Positions 21,020 through 30,158 of a stretch of 64,000 nucleotides of DNA are shown piece by piece. The DNA lies in NCBI RefSeq assembly GCF_022370835.2, contig NZ_CP092365.1:3286001-3350000 (forward strand), read 5' to 3'. A program made the position numbers and the translations under genes. The notes beneath the pieces are model-generated. The model was not told where the DNA came from and did not search any database. It worked only from the letters and a program-made list of their open reading frames with translations. Source of the DNA: Mycolicibacillus parakoreensis. GTDB taxonomy: Bacteria; Actinomycetota; Actinomycetes; Mycobacteriales; Mycobacteriaceae. The first letter of the stretch is position 1. Each line of letters opens with the position of its first letter.

Positions 21020-22118
21020 CCGGCGCGAACCGCAGGATCGCGGCGAGCTCGGCCCCCTCGGGGATGTCGGCGCGGCGCACCGCGAGCACCCGGGCGCCGC
21101 TGAGCAGGGCACGCCGGGCGATCTCGTCGACCAGGCCGTAACCGGGCTCGCCGGCCTGCAGCGACACCGCCCCGGTCTGCGGGTCGAGGGTGCCGGCCAC
21201 CACCGTGTCCATGTCGATGAGCATGGTGGCGATCTGGCCGTAGGTGGCGGCGCGGGCGGCGTCGGCCAGGTCGGTCAGGGCCCGGCCCTGCTGGCGGCGC
21301 TCGGCGAACACCCGGTGCCACTCGGCGATCCGGTCGGCGTAGAACCGGTCGAGCAGCGGGCGGGCGTCGGTGCCCAACTGGCCCGCCGACCGGGTTTCGG
21401 GGCTGCCGGCCAGCGTCGCGGCCAGCAGCTCCGGGTAGGTGTTGACCTCCCGGTAGATCGAGGCGATCGGCTCGGCGGCCGCCAGGATCAGCGGCACCGC
21501 CCCGTCGGGCAGCACCGCGCGCAGCGCCCGGTCGATCGCCCGCGCGTACTGGCGGACCCGCAGCTGGCGTTGGTCGGAGCCCGACAGGCCGCCGAACTCG
21601 CTGCGGCCGGTGATCGCCGCACGCCCGGCGTGGTCGGCCGCGCTGGTGGGCAGGTCCGGCACGTCGCGTTCCCGGGCGGGGGCGTCGCCGGAGAGCTCGA
21701 TGAGCCGCACCGAGTTCTCGGCCAGCGCCAGCACGAACGCACTCTGCGGAAACGTCGTGGCCCGCAGCAGCGGTTTGAGGTGCAGTCGGTCGGCCACCAC
21801 CTCGACGGCACCGAGCCGGTTGGCCAGCCGGTAGGTCACCACCGTGTCGGTGGTGGCGTAGAGCACCAGCGAACGGCACTGGTGGCGCCAGAACCCCGGG
21901 TCGGTGAACTCGACGAACCGGTCGGCGAAGACCCGCCGTTGCGTCTCGTCGGTGATCCGCTCCAACACCGCCTTGGCCTGGTTGCGGAAGGTGGTCAACG
22001 GCGCGTCGGGGTGCTGCGGCTTGTCCTCGGTGGGGGTCACGATCGTCACGCAGGTCCGCCCCTGCACCGACGCGAGGACCTCGATCTCGCGGACCCCGGG
22101 GACATCGTTGTGCAACAT
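21006..22118 (-). CDS. Conserved protein, probable baeRF (bacterial eRF1-like) family
   Basis: The 370-residue protein has an N-terminal alpha/beta part ([37 protein letters not shown]) then [17 protein letters not shown], and a C-terminal Rossmann-like part with [21 protein letters not shown] and [28 protein letters not shown]. This order is that of the bacterial relatives of archaeo-eukaryotic release factor 1. Role in translation or ribosome rescue is inferred. GAGGAGG precedes the ATG. Confidence 0.65.
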   Translation of the reverse strand: MLHNDVPGVREIEVLASVQGRTCVTIVTPTEDKPQHPDAPLTTFRNQAKAVLERITDETQRRVFADRFVEFTDPGFWRHQCRSLVLYATTDTVVTYRLANRLGAVEVVADRLHLKPLLRATTFPQSAFVLALAENSVRLIELSGDAPARERDVPDLPTSAADHAGRAAITGRSEFGGLSGSDQRQLRVRQYARAIDRALRAVLPDGAVPLILAAAEPIASIYREVNTYPELLAATLAGSPETRSAGQLGTDARPLLDRFYADRIAEWHRVFAERRQQGRALTDLADAARAATYGQIATMLIDMDTVVAGTLDPQTGAVSLQAGEPGYGLVDEIARRALLSGARVLAVRRADIPEGAELAAILRFAPVSGS

Positions 22119-22258
22119 GGCCGCCTCCTCGGGGGCCGACGACGCGACCGGCCCGCCTGCCTTCGACCCTAGCCACTCCGGCGCGACGGTGTGTGGCCCC
22201 GACACCCCCGGGATGCCTATCGTGGTGATCGAGACCACACCCGGAAGTGAGGACCGCG

Positions 22259-23767
22259 ATGACGGTGACCCCGCACCCCGCCGGCGTGCAGACCGGCGGC
22301 GACGGCGACTGCCTCGACGTGCTCATCGTCGGCGCCGGGATCTCCGGGATCGGGGCGGCCTACCGCATCACCGAACGCAACCCGGCGACCCGCTACGTGA
22401 TCCTGGAGCGGCGCGCCCGCATCGGCGGCACCTGGGATCTGTTCCGCTACCCGGGGGTGCGGTCGGACTCCAGCATCTTCACGCTGTGTTTCCCCTACGA
22501 GCCGTGGACCCGGCCCGAAGGGGTCGCCGACGGCGACAAGATCCGCGAGTACCTGGCCGCGACCGCCCACAAATACGGCATCGACGAGCACATCGAGTAC
22601 CACAGCGAGGTGCGCGCCGCCGACTGGGATTCGAGCACCGACACCTGGACGGTGCAGGTCGACCAGCACGGCCACCGGCGCACCTACCGGGCCCGGTTCG
22701 TGTTCTTCGCCTCCGGCTACTACAACTACGAGCACGGCTACACCCCGCAGTTTCCCGGCGTCGAGCAGTTCACCGGCACCGTGGTGCACCCGCAGCACTG
22801 GCCGCAGGACCTCGACTACACCGGTAAACGGGTGGTGGTGATCGGCAGCGGGGCCACCGCGGTCTCGCTGATCCCGGCACTGGCGCACACCGCCGCCCAC
22901 GTCACCATGCTGCAGCGCTCTCCGACCTACCTGATCTCGGCGTCGAAGTTCAGCGCGTTCGCCGATGTGCTGCGCACCGTGTTGCCCCGGCGGGTGGCGC
23001 ACGCGATCATCCGGGCGCGCAACGCGGTGTTCGAGGGCATCATCTGGGTGTTGGCCCGCAAGACCCCGCCGCTGATGAAGTGGCTGCTGCGCCGCCAGGC
23101 GGTCACCAACCTGCCGCCCGGCTACGCCGTCGACGTGCACTTCAAACCCCGCTACCAGCCGTGGGATCAGCGGCTGTGCCTGATCCCCGACGCCGACCTG
23201 TACACCGCGATCAGCGAGGGCCGCGCCGAGGTGGTCACCGACCGCATCGAGTGCTTCGACGCCGACGGCATCACCCTGCAGTCCGGCGCCCACCTCGACG
23301 CCGACATCGTCGTCACCGCCACCGGGCTGAGGCTGCAGGCCCTCGGCGGGGCGCGGATCTCGCTGGACGGCACCGAGATCACCCCCACCGACCGGTTCGT
23401 CTACAAGGCCCACATGCTCGACGACGTCCCCAACCTGTTCTGGTGCGTGGGCTACACCAACGCCTCCTGGACGCTGCGCGCCGACATCACCGCCCGGGCC
23501 ACCGCGAAACTCCTCGAGCACATGCGCACCCGCGGCTACACCCACGCCTACCCGCACCTGGGCGGCGAGCCGATGGCGGAGAAACCGGCCTGGGACATCC
23601 AGGCCGGCTATGTGCTGCGCGCGCCGCACGCGCTGCCCAAATCGGGCACCAAACGCCCCTGGAACGTGCGGCAGAACTACTTCGCCGACGCGCTGGACTA
23701 CCGGTTCGACCGCCTCGACGAGGCGATGGTGTTCGGGCGCTGCCCGCGGCCGGCACTGGCCGGCTGA
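22259..23767 (+). CDS. Baeyer-Villiger flavin monooxygenase (EthA-like)
   Basis: The protein has 502 residues. The FAD site VGAGISGIGAAYR is near residue 24, the Baeyer-Villiger fingerprint F-TG-x3-H-x3-W (FTGTVVHPQHW) near 175, and an NADPH site VVIGSGATAVSL near 200. These enzymes insert oxygen next to a carbonyl or oxidise sulfur. It corresponds by position and motifs to Rv0565c, which is related to the ethionamide activator EthA. The ATG follows gaggac. Confidence 0.9.
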   Translation: MTVTPHPAGVQTGGDGDCLDVLIVGAGISGIGAAYRITERNPATRYVILERRARIGGTWDLFRYPGVRSDSSIFTLCFPYEPWTRPEGVADGDKIREYLAATAHKYGIDEHIEYHSEVRAADWDSSTDTWTVQVDQHGHRRTYRARFVFFASGYYNYEHGYTPQFPGVEQFTGTVVHPQHWPQDLDYTGKRVVVIGSGATAVSLIPALAHTAAHVTMLQRSPTYLISASKFSAFADVLRTVLPRRVAHAIIRARNAVFEGIIWVLARKTPPLMKWLLRRQAVTNLPPGYAVDVHFKPRYQPWDQRLCLIPDADLYTAISEGRAEVVTDRIECFDADGITLQSGAHLDADIVVTATGLRLQALGGARISLDGTEITPTDRFVYKAHMLDDVPNLFWCVGYTNASWTLRADITARATAKLLEHMRTRGYTHAYPHLGGEPMAEKPAWDIQAGYVLRAPHALPKSGTKRPWNVRQNYFADALDYRFDRLDEAMVFGRCPRPALAG

Positions 23768-23847
23768 GCCGGCGCGGGCCCGGCCGCGCCTCCGGTCGGT
23801 GGGCAGCCCAGTTTGCCAACCCGCCGGTATAGCGCCGCGCACCCCCA

Positions 23848-23853
23848 TACGCT
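23848..23853 (+). promoter_or_regulatory. -10 element (TACGCT) of gpsA
   Basis: TACGCT is followed by seven bases and the gpsA ATG, predicting a leaderless transcript. Confidence 0.55.
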
Positions 23854-23860
23854 GAGTGCC

Positions 23861-24886
23861 ATGTCAGCTGCCATCCGCACACCGAAGGTCGTCGTTCTCG
23901 GCGGGGGATCGTGGGGCACCACCGTCGCCTCGATCTGCGCGCGCCGCGGCCCGACACTGCAGTGGGTCCGCTCGGCGGAGACCGCCGAGGACATCAACAC
24001 CCACCACCGCAACACCCGGTACCTCGGCGAGGAGGTGGTGCTCAGCGACACCCTGCGGGCCACCACCGATTTCACCGAGGCCGCCCGCTGCGCCGACGTC
24101 ATCGTGATGGGGGTGCCCTCGCACGGGTTTCGCGGTGTGCTCACCGAACTCGCCGCCGAGCTGCGCCCCTGGGTGCCGGTGGTGTCGCTGGTCAAGGGCC
24201 TCGAGCAGGGCACCAACCTGCGGATGAGCCAGATCGTCGAGGAGGTGCTGCCCGGACATCCGGCCGGGATCCTGGCCGGGCCCAACATCGCCCGCGAGGT
24301 CGCCGAGGGCTACGCGGCGGCGGCGGTGCTGGCCATGCCCGACCAGCATCTGGCGGCGAACCTGGCGGGGCTGTTCCGCACCAAACGGTTCCGCACCTAC
24401 ACCACCGACGATGTGGTCGGTGTGGAGATGGCCGGGGCGCTGAAGAACGTCTACGCGATCGCGGTCGGCATGGGCTACTCGCTGGGGATCGGGGAGAACA
24501 CCCGCGCGATGGTGATGGCGCGCGCGGTGCGCGAGATGTCCAAGCTCGGGGAGGCGATGGGCGGCCAGCGCGACACCTTCGCCGGCCTGGCCGGGATGGG
24601 CGATCTCATCGTCACCTGCACCAGCAAACGCAGCCGCAACCGGCACGTCGGTGAGCAGCTCGGCTCCGGCAAGACCGTCGAGGAGATCATCGCGGCGATG
24701 AACCAGGTCGCCGAGGGGGTCAAGGCGGCCAGCGTGATCATGGAGTTCGCCGGCAAGTACGGGCTGAACATGCCGATCGCCCGGGAGGTCGACGGGGTGA
24801 TCAACCACGGCTCCACCGTCGAACAGGCCTACCGCGGCCTGATCGCCGAAACCCCCGGCCACGAGGTGCACGGCAGCGGGTTCTAG
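23861..24886 (+). CDS. gpsA: NAD(P)-dependent glycerol-3-phosphate dehydrogenase
   Basis: The 341-residue enzyme reduces dihydroxyacetone phosphate to sn-glycerol-3-phosphate for phospholipid synthesis. The dinucleotide loop VVLGGGSWGT is near the start, VSLVKGLE and GPNIAREVAEG are in the middle, and the catalytic Lys lies in GALKNVYAIAVGM. Length equals that recalled for Rv0564c. The 3' end overlaps the convergent histidine kinase gene by 4 bases. Confidence 0.95.
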   Translation: MSAAIRTPKVVVLGGGSWGTTVASICARRGPTLQWVRSAETAEDINTHHRNTRYLGEEVVLSDTLRATTDFTEAARCADVIVMGVPSHGFRGVLTELAAELRPWVPVVSLVKGLEQGTNLRMSQIVEEVLPGHPAGILAGPNIAREVAEGYAAAAVLAMPDQHLAANLAGLFRTKRFRTYTTDDVVGVEMAGALKNVYAIAVGMGYSLGIGENTRAMVMARAVREMSKLGEAMGGQRDTFAGLAGMGDLIVTCTSKRSRNRHVGEQLGSGKTVEEIIAAMNQVAEGVKAASVIMEFAGKYGLNMPIAREVDGVINHGSTVEQAYRGLIAETPGHEVHGSGF

Positions 24887-26331
24887 CCGATCGGCAGCCG
24901 CACCCGGAACACGGTGTGCCCGCCGGTGGATTCGACCGCGACGGTGCCGTGATGGGCCTCGGCGATCGCCGCGACGATCGGCAGCCCGAGGCCTGCGCCC
25001 TGGGCGTGGCGCGAGCGGGCGGCGTCGGCCTGCACGAACCGGTCGAACAGGTGCGCCAGCAGCGCCGGGTCGATGGCCGGGCCGTCGTCGGTGACCGTCA
25101 GCTCGACGTGGGTCGCCCCGACGGTGACCGCGGTGGTCACCGTCACCCCGGCCGGGGTGTGCACCCGGGCGTTGGTCAGCAGGTTGGTGATGAGTTGCAG
25201 CAGCCGGTCGCGGTCGCCGCTGACGCGCACCGCGGCGTCGGGCAGCCGGTGGATCCAGTGGTGGTCGGGGCCGGCGACCGCGGCGTCGCCGACCGCGTCG
25301 CTGACCAGGTCGGCCAGATCGACCTCCTCGGTGCGCAGATCCTGGCGCTCGTCGAGGCGCGACAGCAGCAGCAGATCCTCCACCAGGGCGACCATCCGGT
25401 GCGCCTCGGCCTCGATGCGCCCCAGCGCCTGCTCGCTGGTGGCCGGCAGGGTGGCGCTGTCCTGGCGGGTCAGCTCCGCGTAGCCGGAGATGACCGCCAG
25501 CGGGGTGCGCAGCTCGTGGCTGATGTCGGCGAGGAACCGCCGGGTGCGCCGCTCGGCGTCGGCGAGTTCGGCCAGCGCGGCGTCGACGTTCTCCAGAAGC
25601 AGGTTCAACGTCTGGCCGACCACACCGACCTCGCTGGCCGGGTCGGTGTCGCGCACCCGGGTGGTGATGCGGTGGTCGGGGTCGGCCAGCGGCAACGCGG
25701 CCACGTCGGCGGCGGTGGCCGCCACCCGGCGCAGCGGACGCAGCGCGTAGCCGATCACCAGGATCGTGCCGAGCGCGGTGACGAGCAGCGCCACCACCAC
25801 CAGCGCCGCCACCACCAGCATCTTGGCGGTGAGCAGCTGGGTGGAGCGCGTCAGCGAGATCCCGGCGACCAGCCGGTGGCCGTCGACGGTGCGGCTCTGC
25901 ACCCGGTAGTTGCCGGCGGCGCCGAGCGACACGGTGCGCGCGACCCCGTCGGTCCACCGCTGGGCCGCCAGGGCGGCGGTGAGCTCGTCGTCGGCCGGGC
26001 GCGCCTCGCCGTTGGCGAACACCGCGGAGTTGATCACCGTCGCGTCGTCGAGCACGGCGATGAGGTTGCCCGGGCCCTGCCCGACGAAGTGGGTGAGCGG
26101 CTCGTCGCCGGCGCGTTCGCGCCGCTGCGCGAAGGCGTGGCTGAACGCGGCCAGCGAGCGCGACACCTCCGCGTCGTTCATGGTGGTCACGTAGCTGCGC
26201 AGGCTCAGCACCGAAAACCCCCCGAGGGCGAGCACCACCACGCTGACCACCGCGCAGACCCCCACCACCAGTTGGGTGCGCACCGTGCGCGGCCACCGGC
26301 GCCACCGCCGGCGCCGCCGCGCCGGGCTCAT
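24883..26331 (-). CDS. Sensor histidine kinase
   Basis: The 482-residue protein has two membrane helices (about 20-45 and 170-200) around an extracellular sensor loop, then HAMP, HisKA with His272 in DISHELRTPL, and the ATPase domain with NLLTNARVHT, DDGPAI and GAGLGLPIV. It phosphorylates the response regulator encoded just upstream; the genes overlap by 4 bases. The type resembles TrcS/PrrB sensors. The signal is unknown. This pair is an insertion compared with the Rv0566c-Rv0563 order. Confidence 0.93.
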   Translation of the reverse strand: MSPARRRRRWRRWPRTVRTQLVVGVCAVVSVVVLALGGFSVLSLRSYVTTMNDAEVSRSLAAFSHAFAQRRERAGDEPLTHFVGQGPGNLIAVLDDATVINSAVFANGEARPADDELTAALAAQRWTDGVARTVSLGAAGNYRVQSRTVDGHRLVAGISLTRSTQLLTAKMLVVAALVVVALLVTALGTILVIGYALRPLRRVAATAADVAALPLADPDHRITTRVRDTDPASEVGVVGQTLNLLLENVDAALAELADAERRTRRFLADISHELRTPLAVISGYAELTRQDSATLPATSEQALGRIEAEAHRMVALVEDLLLLSRLDERQDLRTEEVDLADLVSDAVGDAAVAGPDHHWIHRLPDAAVRVSGDRDRLLQLITNLLTNARVHTPAGVTVTTAVTVGATHVELTVTDDGPAIDPALLAHLFDRFVQADAARSRHAQGAGLGLPIVAAIAEAHHGTVAVESTGGHTVFRVRLPIG

Positions 26332-27098
26332 CGCGGCGGCCGCAGCAGGTAGCCGACGCCGCGCACGGTGTGGATCATCGGCTCCCGCCCGGCGTCGATC
26401 TTGCGGCGCAGATAGGAGATGTAGAGGTCGACGATGCTGGTCTTGCCGTTGAACCCGTAGTTCCAGACCTGTTCGAGGATCTCGGTGCGGGCCAGCGCCC
26501 GGTTCGGGTGGCGCATCAAAAACCGCAGCAGATCGAATTCGGTGGCGGTCAGCGTGATGTCCTGCCCGTCGCGGCTGACCTCACGGCTCGCACCGTCGAG
26601 CACCAGCGCCCCGACGGTCAGCCGCTCGGGCACCGGGGCGCCCAGCAGCGCCGAGCGGCGCAGCAGCCCGCGCAGCCGGGCGACGAGCTCTTCGAGGCTG
26701 AACGGCTTGGTCATGTAGTCGTCGGCGCCGGCGGTCAGCCCGCTGACCCGGTCGGTCACCGAGTCGCGGGCGGTGAGAAACAGCGTCGGGGTGTAGGGCT
26801 CGGCGTCGCGGACCCGCTGCAGCACCTGCAGGCCGTCGATGTCGGGCAGCATGATGTCGAGCACCAGCACGTCGTGGTCGCCGGCGCCGATCTTGCGCAG
26901 CGCCTCACGGCCGTCGTGGGCGACCTCGACCGTCCAGCCCTCGTACTGCAGGGCCCGTTCGACCAGGCTGGTCAGGTCGGGTTCGTCGTCGACCAGCAGG
27001 ACCCGGATCGGTGAGCCGTCGGGGCGTTGCATGCGGGGCAGACGCCCCAGGATGGCCCGCCGCCGGCGGGGCCCGCCGTCCGGCGGTGCGGTTGCCAT
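26328..27098 (-). CDS. OmpR/PhoB-family response regulator
   Basis: The protein has 256 residues from the ATG at 27098; an ATG at 27032 giving 234 residues is equally possible because the receiver domain starts just after it. Asp81 in VLVLDIMLPD is the phosphorylation site, with TARD and the Lys of TKPF. A winged helix domain follows (EVSRDGQDITLTATEFDLL to TVRGVGYLLRPP). It controls transcription together with the kinase. TrcR and TcrX are the nearest named types I recall. Confidence 0.92.
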   Translation of the reverse strand: MATAPPDGGPRRRRAILGRLPRMQRPDGSPIRVLLVDDEPDLTSLVERALQYEGWTVEVAHDGREALRKIGAGDHDVLVLDIMLPDIDGLQVLQRVRDAEPYTPTLFLTARDSVTDRVSGLTAGADDYMTKPFSLEELVARLRGLLRRSALLGAPVPERLTVGALVLDGASREVSRDGQDITLTATEFDLLRFLMRHPNRALARTEILEQVWNYGFNGKTSIVDLYISYLRRKIDAGREPMIHTVRGVGYLLRPPR

Positions 27099-27135
27099 GG
27101 CGACATTCTGCGGGGCGGGCGAGGACAACCGCCAA

Positions 27136-27147
27136 TTCGTTAACGAA
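27136..27147. promoter_or_regulatory. Perfect 12-base palindrome between response regulator and SulP genes
   Basis: TTCGTTAACGAA is self-complementary. It lies in an AT-rich patch, rare in this DNA, 38 bases upstream of the response regulator ATG at 27098. It is a candidate operator. Confidence 0.55.
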
Positions 27148-27202
27148 GAATTCACCTCACCGACGATTTTGTGGCGCGGCTCACCGGCGATATGTGAATT
27201 CT
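27147..27202. promoter_or_regulatory. Spaced inverted repeat AGAATTCAC / GTGAATTCT
   Basis: AGAATTCAC at 27147-27155 and GTGAATTCT at 27194-27202 are exact inverted copies 38 bases apart, overlapping the palindrome above. They may be two binding sites for the response regulator or for another dimeric regulator of the divergent genes. The rest of the 27099-27299 gap shows no gene. Confidence 0.5.
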
Positions 27203-27299
27203 CTATGCATCGGTGGCCTGGGTTTGCCCGCCGGTTTCCCCCGCCCCTAGCGTCGCAGAAAAGCGCCGGGGAACGGCTTGGCGCACAGGCCGGATCACC

Positions 27300-28805
27300 A
27301 TGAGCGAGGAGACTCTCATTCTGCAGGTTGAGCGCCGCACCCAGACCACGGCGGGCTCGGCGTCGACCGAGCGGCTGCGCGCGGTTCTGCGCTACGACCT
27401 GCCGGCGTCGCTGGTGGTGTTTTTGGTCGCGCTGCCGCTGTCGCTGGGCATCGCGGTGGCCTCCGACGCGCCGGTGCTGGCGGGGCTGATCTCGGCGATC
27501 GTCGGCGGGATCGTGGCCGGGGCGCTCGGCGGCTCGGTGGTGCAGGTCAGCGGCCCGGCCGCGGGGTTGACCGTGATCGTGGCCGGTCTGGTCGCCCAAT
27601 TCGGCTGGGCGGTGACCTGCGCGATCACCGTGGCCGCCGGGGTCGTGCAGGTGCTGCTCGGGTTGAGCCGGGTGGCGCGCGCCGCGTTGGCGATCTCCCC
27701 GTTCGTCGTGCACGCCATGCTGGCCGGCATCGGGATCACCATCGCCCTGCAGCAGGCCCATGTGCTGCTCGGCGGCGAATCGGCGAGTTCGGCGTGGGAC
27801 AACCTGCTCGGCATGCCGGCCGCCGTCGCGCACGCCGACCCGGTCAGCGTCGTGCTGGGCACCCTGGTGATCGCGATCATGCTCAGCTGGGGCCGGCTGC
27901 CGGGGCTCGCGGCGCGCATCCCCGGCCCGCTGGTGGCGATCGTGGCGGTGACCGCGCTGTCGGTGGCCGCACCGGTCGAGGTCACCCGGATCACGCTGGA
28001 CGGCTCGCTGCTCGACGCGATCACCCTGCCGGAGCTGCCCGACGGCCACTTCGGCGCGGTCGCGGTGGGGGTGCTCACCGTGGCGATGATCGCCAGCATC
28101 GAGAGCCTGCTGTCGGCGGTGGCCGTCGACCGCATGCACACCGGCGCGCGCACCGACTTCAACCGGGAACTCATCGGACAGGGCTCGGCGAACATCGTCG
28201 CCGGCACCCTCGGCGGGCTGCCGATCACCGGGGTGATCGTGCGCAGCGCCACCAACGTCGGCGCGGGGGCGCGCTCGCGCGCCTCGGCGATCCTGCACGG
28301 GGTGTGGGTGCTGCTGTTCGCGGTGCCGTTCTGCGCGCTGATCGAGCAGATCCCGACCGCGGCGCTGGCCGGGCTGCTGATCGTCATCGGTGCGCGGCTG
28401 GTCAGACCCGGCGACATCCGCACCGCGTGGCGCACCGGCAACCTCACCGTCTACCTGGTCACCCTCGCCGGGGTGGTGTTGATCAACCTGCTCGCCGGGG
28501 TGCTGCTCGGGCTGGCGCTGGCGATCACGCTGACCGGGTGGCAGGTGGTGCGCGCCAAGGTCGCCACCGAGCAGATCGACGACACCGAGTGGCGACTGCG
28601 CATCGAGGGCGCCTGCACGTTCTTGTCGCTGCCCAAGCTCACCGCCGCGCTGGCGACGCTGCCGCCGGGCACCACGGTGCGCGTCGAGACCTCGACGATC
28701 CTGTTCGACCACGCCGCCCAGGACGCCCTCGACGACTGGCAGCACCAGCACTGTGCGCGCGGTGGCACCGTTCACCGCGACACCGGTGCGGCGGTGGCCG
28801 TCTAG
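27300..28805 (+). CDS. SulP-family inorganic anion transporter
   Basis: The 501-residue protein has about eleven hydrophobic segments in residues 30-430. It carries SulP hallmarks such as DLPASLVVFLVALPLSLGIA, GPAAGLTVIV and GQGSANIVAGTLGGLPITGVIVRS. The C-terminus is a short STAS-like part (VRAKV to DTGAAVAV) with a strand pattern TFLSLPKLTAAL. Family role: uptake of sulfate, bicarbonate or other anions. No carbonic anhydrase domain is fused. The response regulator gene is divergent. Confidence 0.9.
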   Translation: MSEETLILQVERRTQTTAGSASTERLRAVLRYDLPASLVVFLVALPLSLGIAVASDAPVLAGLISAIVGGIVAGALGGSVVQVSGPAAGLTVIVAGLVAQFGWAVTCAITVAAGVVQVLLGLSRVARAALAISPFVVHAMLAGIGITIALQQAHVLLGGESASSAWDNLLGMPAAVAHADPVSVVLGTLVIAIMLSWGRLPGLAARIPGPLVAIVAVTALSVAAPVEVTRITLDGSLLDAITLPELPDGHFGAVAVGVLTVAMIASIESLLSAVAVDRMHTGARTDFNRELIGQGSANIVAGTLGGLPITGVIVRSATNVGAGARSRASAILHGVWVLLFAVPFCALIEQIPTAALAGLLIVIGARLVRPGDIRTAWRTGNLTVYLVTLAGVVLINLLAGVLLGLALAITLTGWQVVRAKVATEQIDDTEWRLRIEGACTFLSLPKLTAALATLPPGTTVRVETSTILFDHAAQDALDDWQHQHCARGGTVHRDTGAAVAV

Positions 28806-28811
28806 TCGGCG

Positions 28812-29069
28812 CTAGTCGGCTTCGATGCTGACGTGCAGCTTCTTGCCGCACGCGAGGGCCAGACGCTCCAGCGTCTCCACGCCGGGCACCCGGGCGCCGC
28901 TCTCCCACGACGCGATCGCCGACTGACTGGTGCCCATCGCGGCGGCCAGATCCGACTGGGTCATCTCCGCACCGACGCGGGTGACGTACACCAGCTGGCT
29001 CAGGTTCGTCGACCAGCCGGCATCCCGGTAGGCGGAATCGTAGAACTTCGGTTCGCTGCGGGTGATCAT
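28812..29069 (-). CDS. Small XRE-family DNA-binding protein
   Basis: This 85-residue protein has a helix-turn-helix of the Xre/HigA type: MTQSDLAAAMGTSQSAIASW, then ESGARVPGVETLERLALACG. Residues 1-30 are an extra N-terminal segment. The ATG at 29069 has gaaggggg upstream; longer starts lack support. It may be an antitoxin-like regulator, but no toxin gene is next to it. Confidence 0.85.
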   Translation of the reverse strand: MITRSEPKFYDSAYRDAGWSTNLSQLVYVTRVGAEMTQSDLAAAMGTSQSAIASWESGARVPGVETLERLALACGKKLHVSIEAD

Positions 29070-29109
29070 GGGGATACCCCCTTCGCTTCCGCTGACGCAA
29101 CGTCCCCTT

Positions 29110-29128
29110 ATCATATCTGGCCCGATAT
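29110..29128 (-). promoter_or_regulatory. Promoter and operator of the XRE gene
   Basis: On the minus strand TATGAT (29115-29110) is a near-ideal -10 element. The inverted repeat ATATC (29113-29117) / GATAT (29124-29128) with six bases between covers it, so binding by the encoded regulator would block its own promoter. Confidence 0.55.
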
Positions 29129-29231
29129 ATTTTGGCCAGGGGTACAATTTTGCGCCACCACCGGGCGACGGCGCCGCCCGGACAGCGAAATCCCGCGTGC
29201 CGGCACCGATTTCGCCGGGAAACGACGCGCT

Positions 29232-30092
29232 TTAGCGCCCCGCCATCTGCTCCAGCCGGCGGATCCGGTCGGCCATCGGCGGGTGAGTGGAGAACAGCTG
29301 CCCCATCTTCTCCCCCACCCGGAACGGGTTGGCGATCATCAGGTGCGACTGGTTGGCGAACTCCGGCTCCGGCGGCAGCGGCGCGGCCTGCACCCCGTCG
29401 GAGATCTTGCGCAGCGCGGAGGCCAGCGCCAGCGGGTCGCCGGTGAGCTCCGCGCCGGACTGGTCGGCCTGGTATTCGCGCGAGCGCGACACCGCCATCT
29501 TGATCACGCTCGCCGCGATCGGGCCGAGCAGGGCGACCAGCAGCATCGCGAACGGGTTGCCGCCCTGACGGTTGCCGCCGAACATGCCGGCGAACATCGC
29601 CATGTTGGCCAGCCCGGTGATCACCGACGCCAACGCCCCGGCCACACACGAGATCAGGATGTCGCGGTTGTAGACGTGGGAGAGCTCGTGGCCGAGCACC
29701 GCACGCAACTCCCCCTCGTCGAGGATCTGCAGGATCCCGGTGGTGCAGCACACCGCGGCGTGGCGCGGGTTGCGTCCGGTGGCGAACGCGTTGGGGGCGT
29801 TGGTGTCGCTGATGAAAAGCCGCGGCATCGGCTGGTGGGCGACGGTGGCCAGTTCCCGGACGATCTTGTACATCACCGGGGCCTGCACCTCGGTCACCGG
29901 TTGGGCGCGCATCGCCCGCAGTGCGAGCTTGTCGCTGTTGAAGTAGCTGTAGAAGTTCATCGCCACCGCGAGGGCCACCGCGATCCACATCGCCGTCGGC
30001 CCGAACATCCGTCCGACCACCACGATCAGCCCAGACATCACCGCCATCAGCACAAACGTCTTCGCCGTGTTGTGGTGCGGATGCCATTTCAT
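29232..30092 (-). CDS. htpX: Membrane zinc metalloprotease HtpX
   Basis: The 286-residue protease has two N-terminal helices (about 12-48), the zinc site HELSH at 135-139, two more helices near 150-195, and SREYQADQ with the third metal ligand. It degrades misfolded membrane proteins. GAGGAGG precedes the ATG. Length and place agree with Rv0563. It reads in the same direction as grcC1 with 66 bases between. Confidence 0.95.
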   Translation of the reverse strand: MKWHPHHNTAKTFVLMAVMSGLIVVVGRMFGPTAMWIAVALAVAMNFYSYFNSDKLALRAMRAQPVTEVQAPVMYKIVRELATVAHQPMPRLFISDTNAPNAFATGRNPRHAAVCCTTGILQILDEGELRAVLGHELSHVYNRDILISCVAGALASVITGLANMAMFAGMFGGNRQGGNPFAMLLVALLGPIAASVIKMAVSRSREYQADQSGAELTGDPLALASALRKISDGVQAAPLPPEPEFANQSHLMIANPFRVGEKMGQLFSTHPPMADRIRRLEQMAGR

Positions 30093-30158
30093 AACCGGTC
30101 GCCTCCTCGCGGGACTACTGCTGATTAAACGCCATCGGGTGCGAGGAGGTTCCGACGC

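Noticed and set aside
23864..26305. 813-residue minus-strand open frame over gpsA and the histidine kinase
   Set aside because: It lies in the wrong frame of two well-defined genes and has no recognisable domain.
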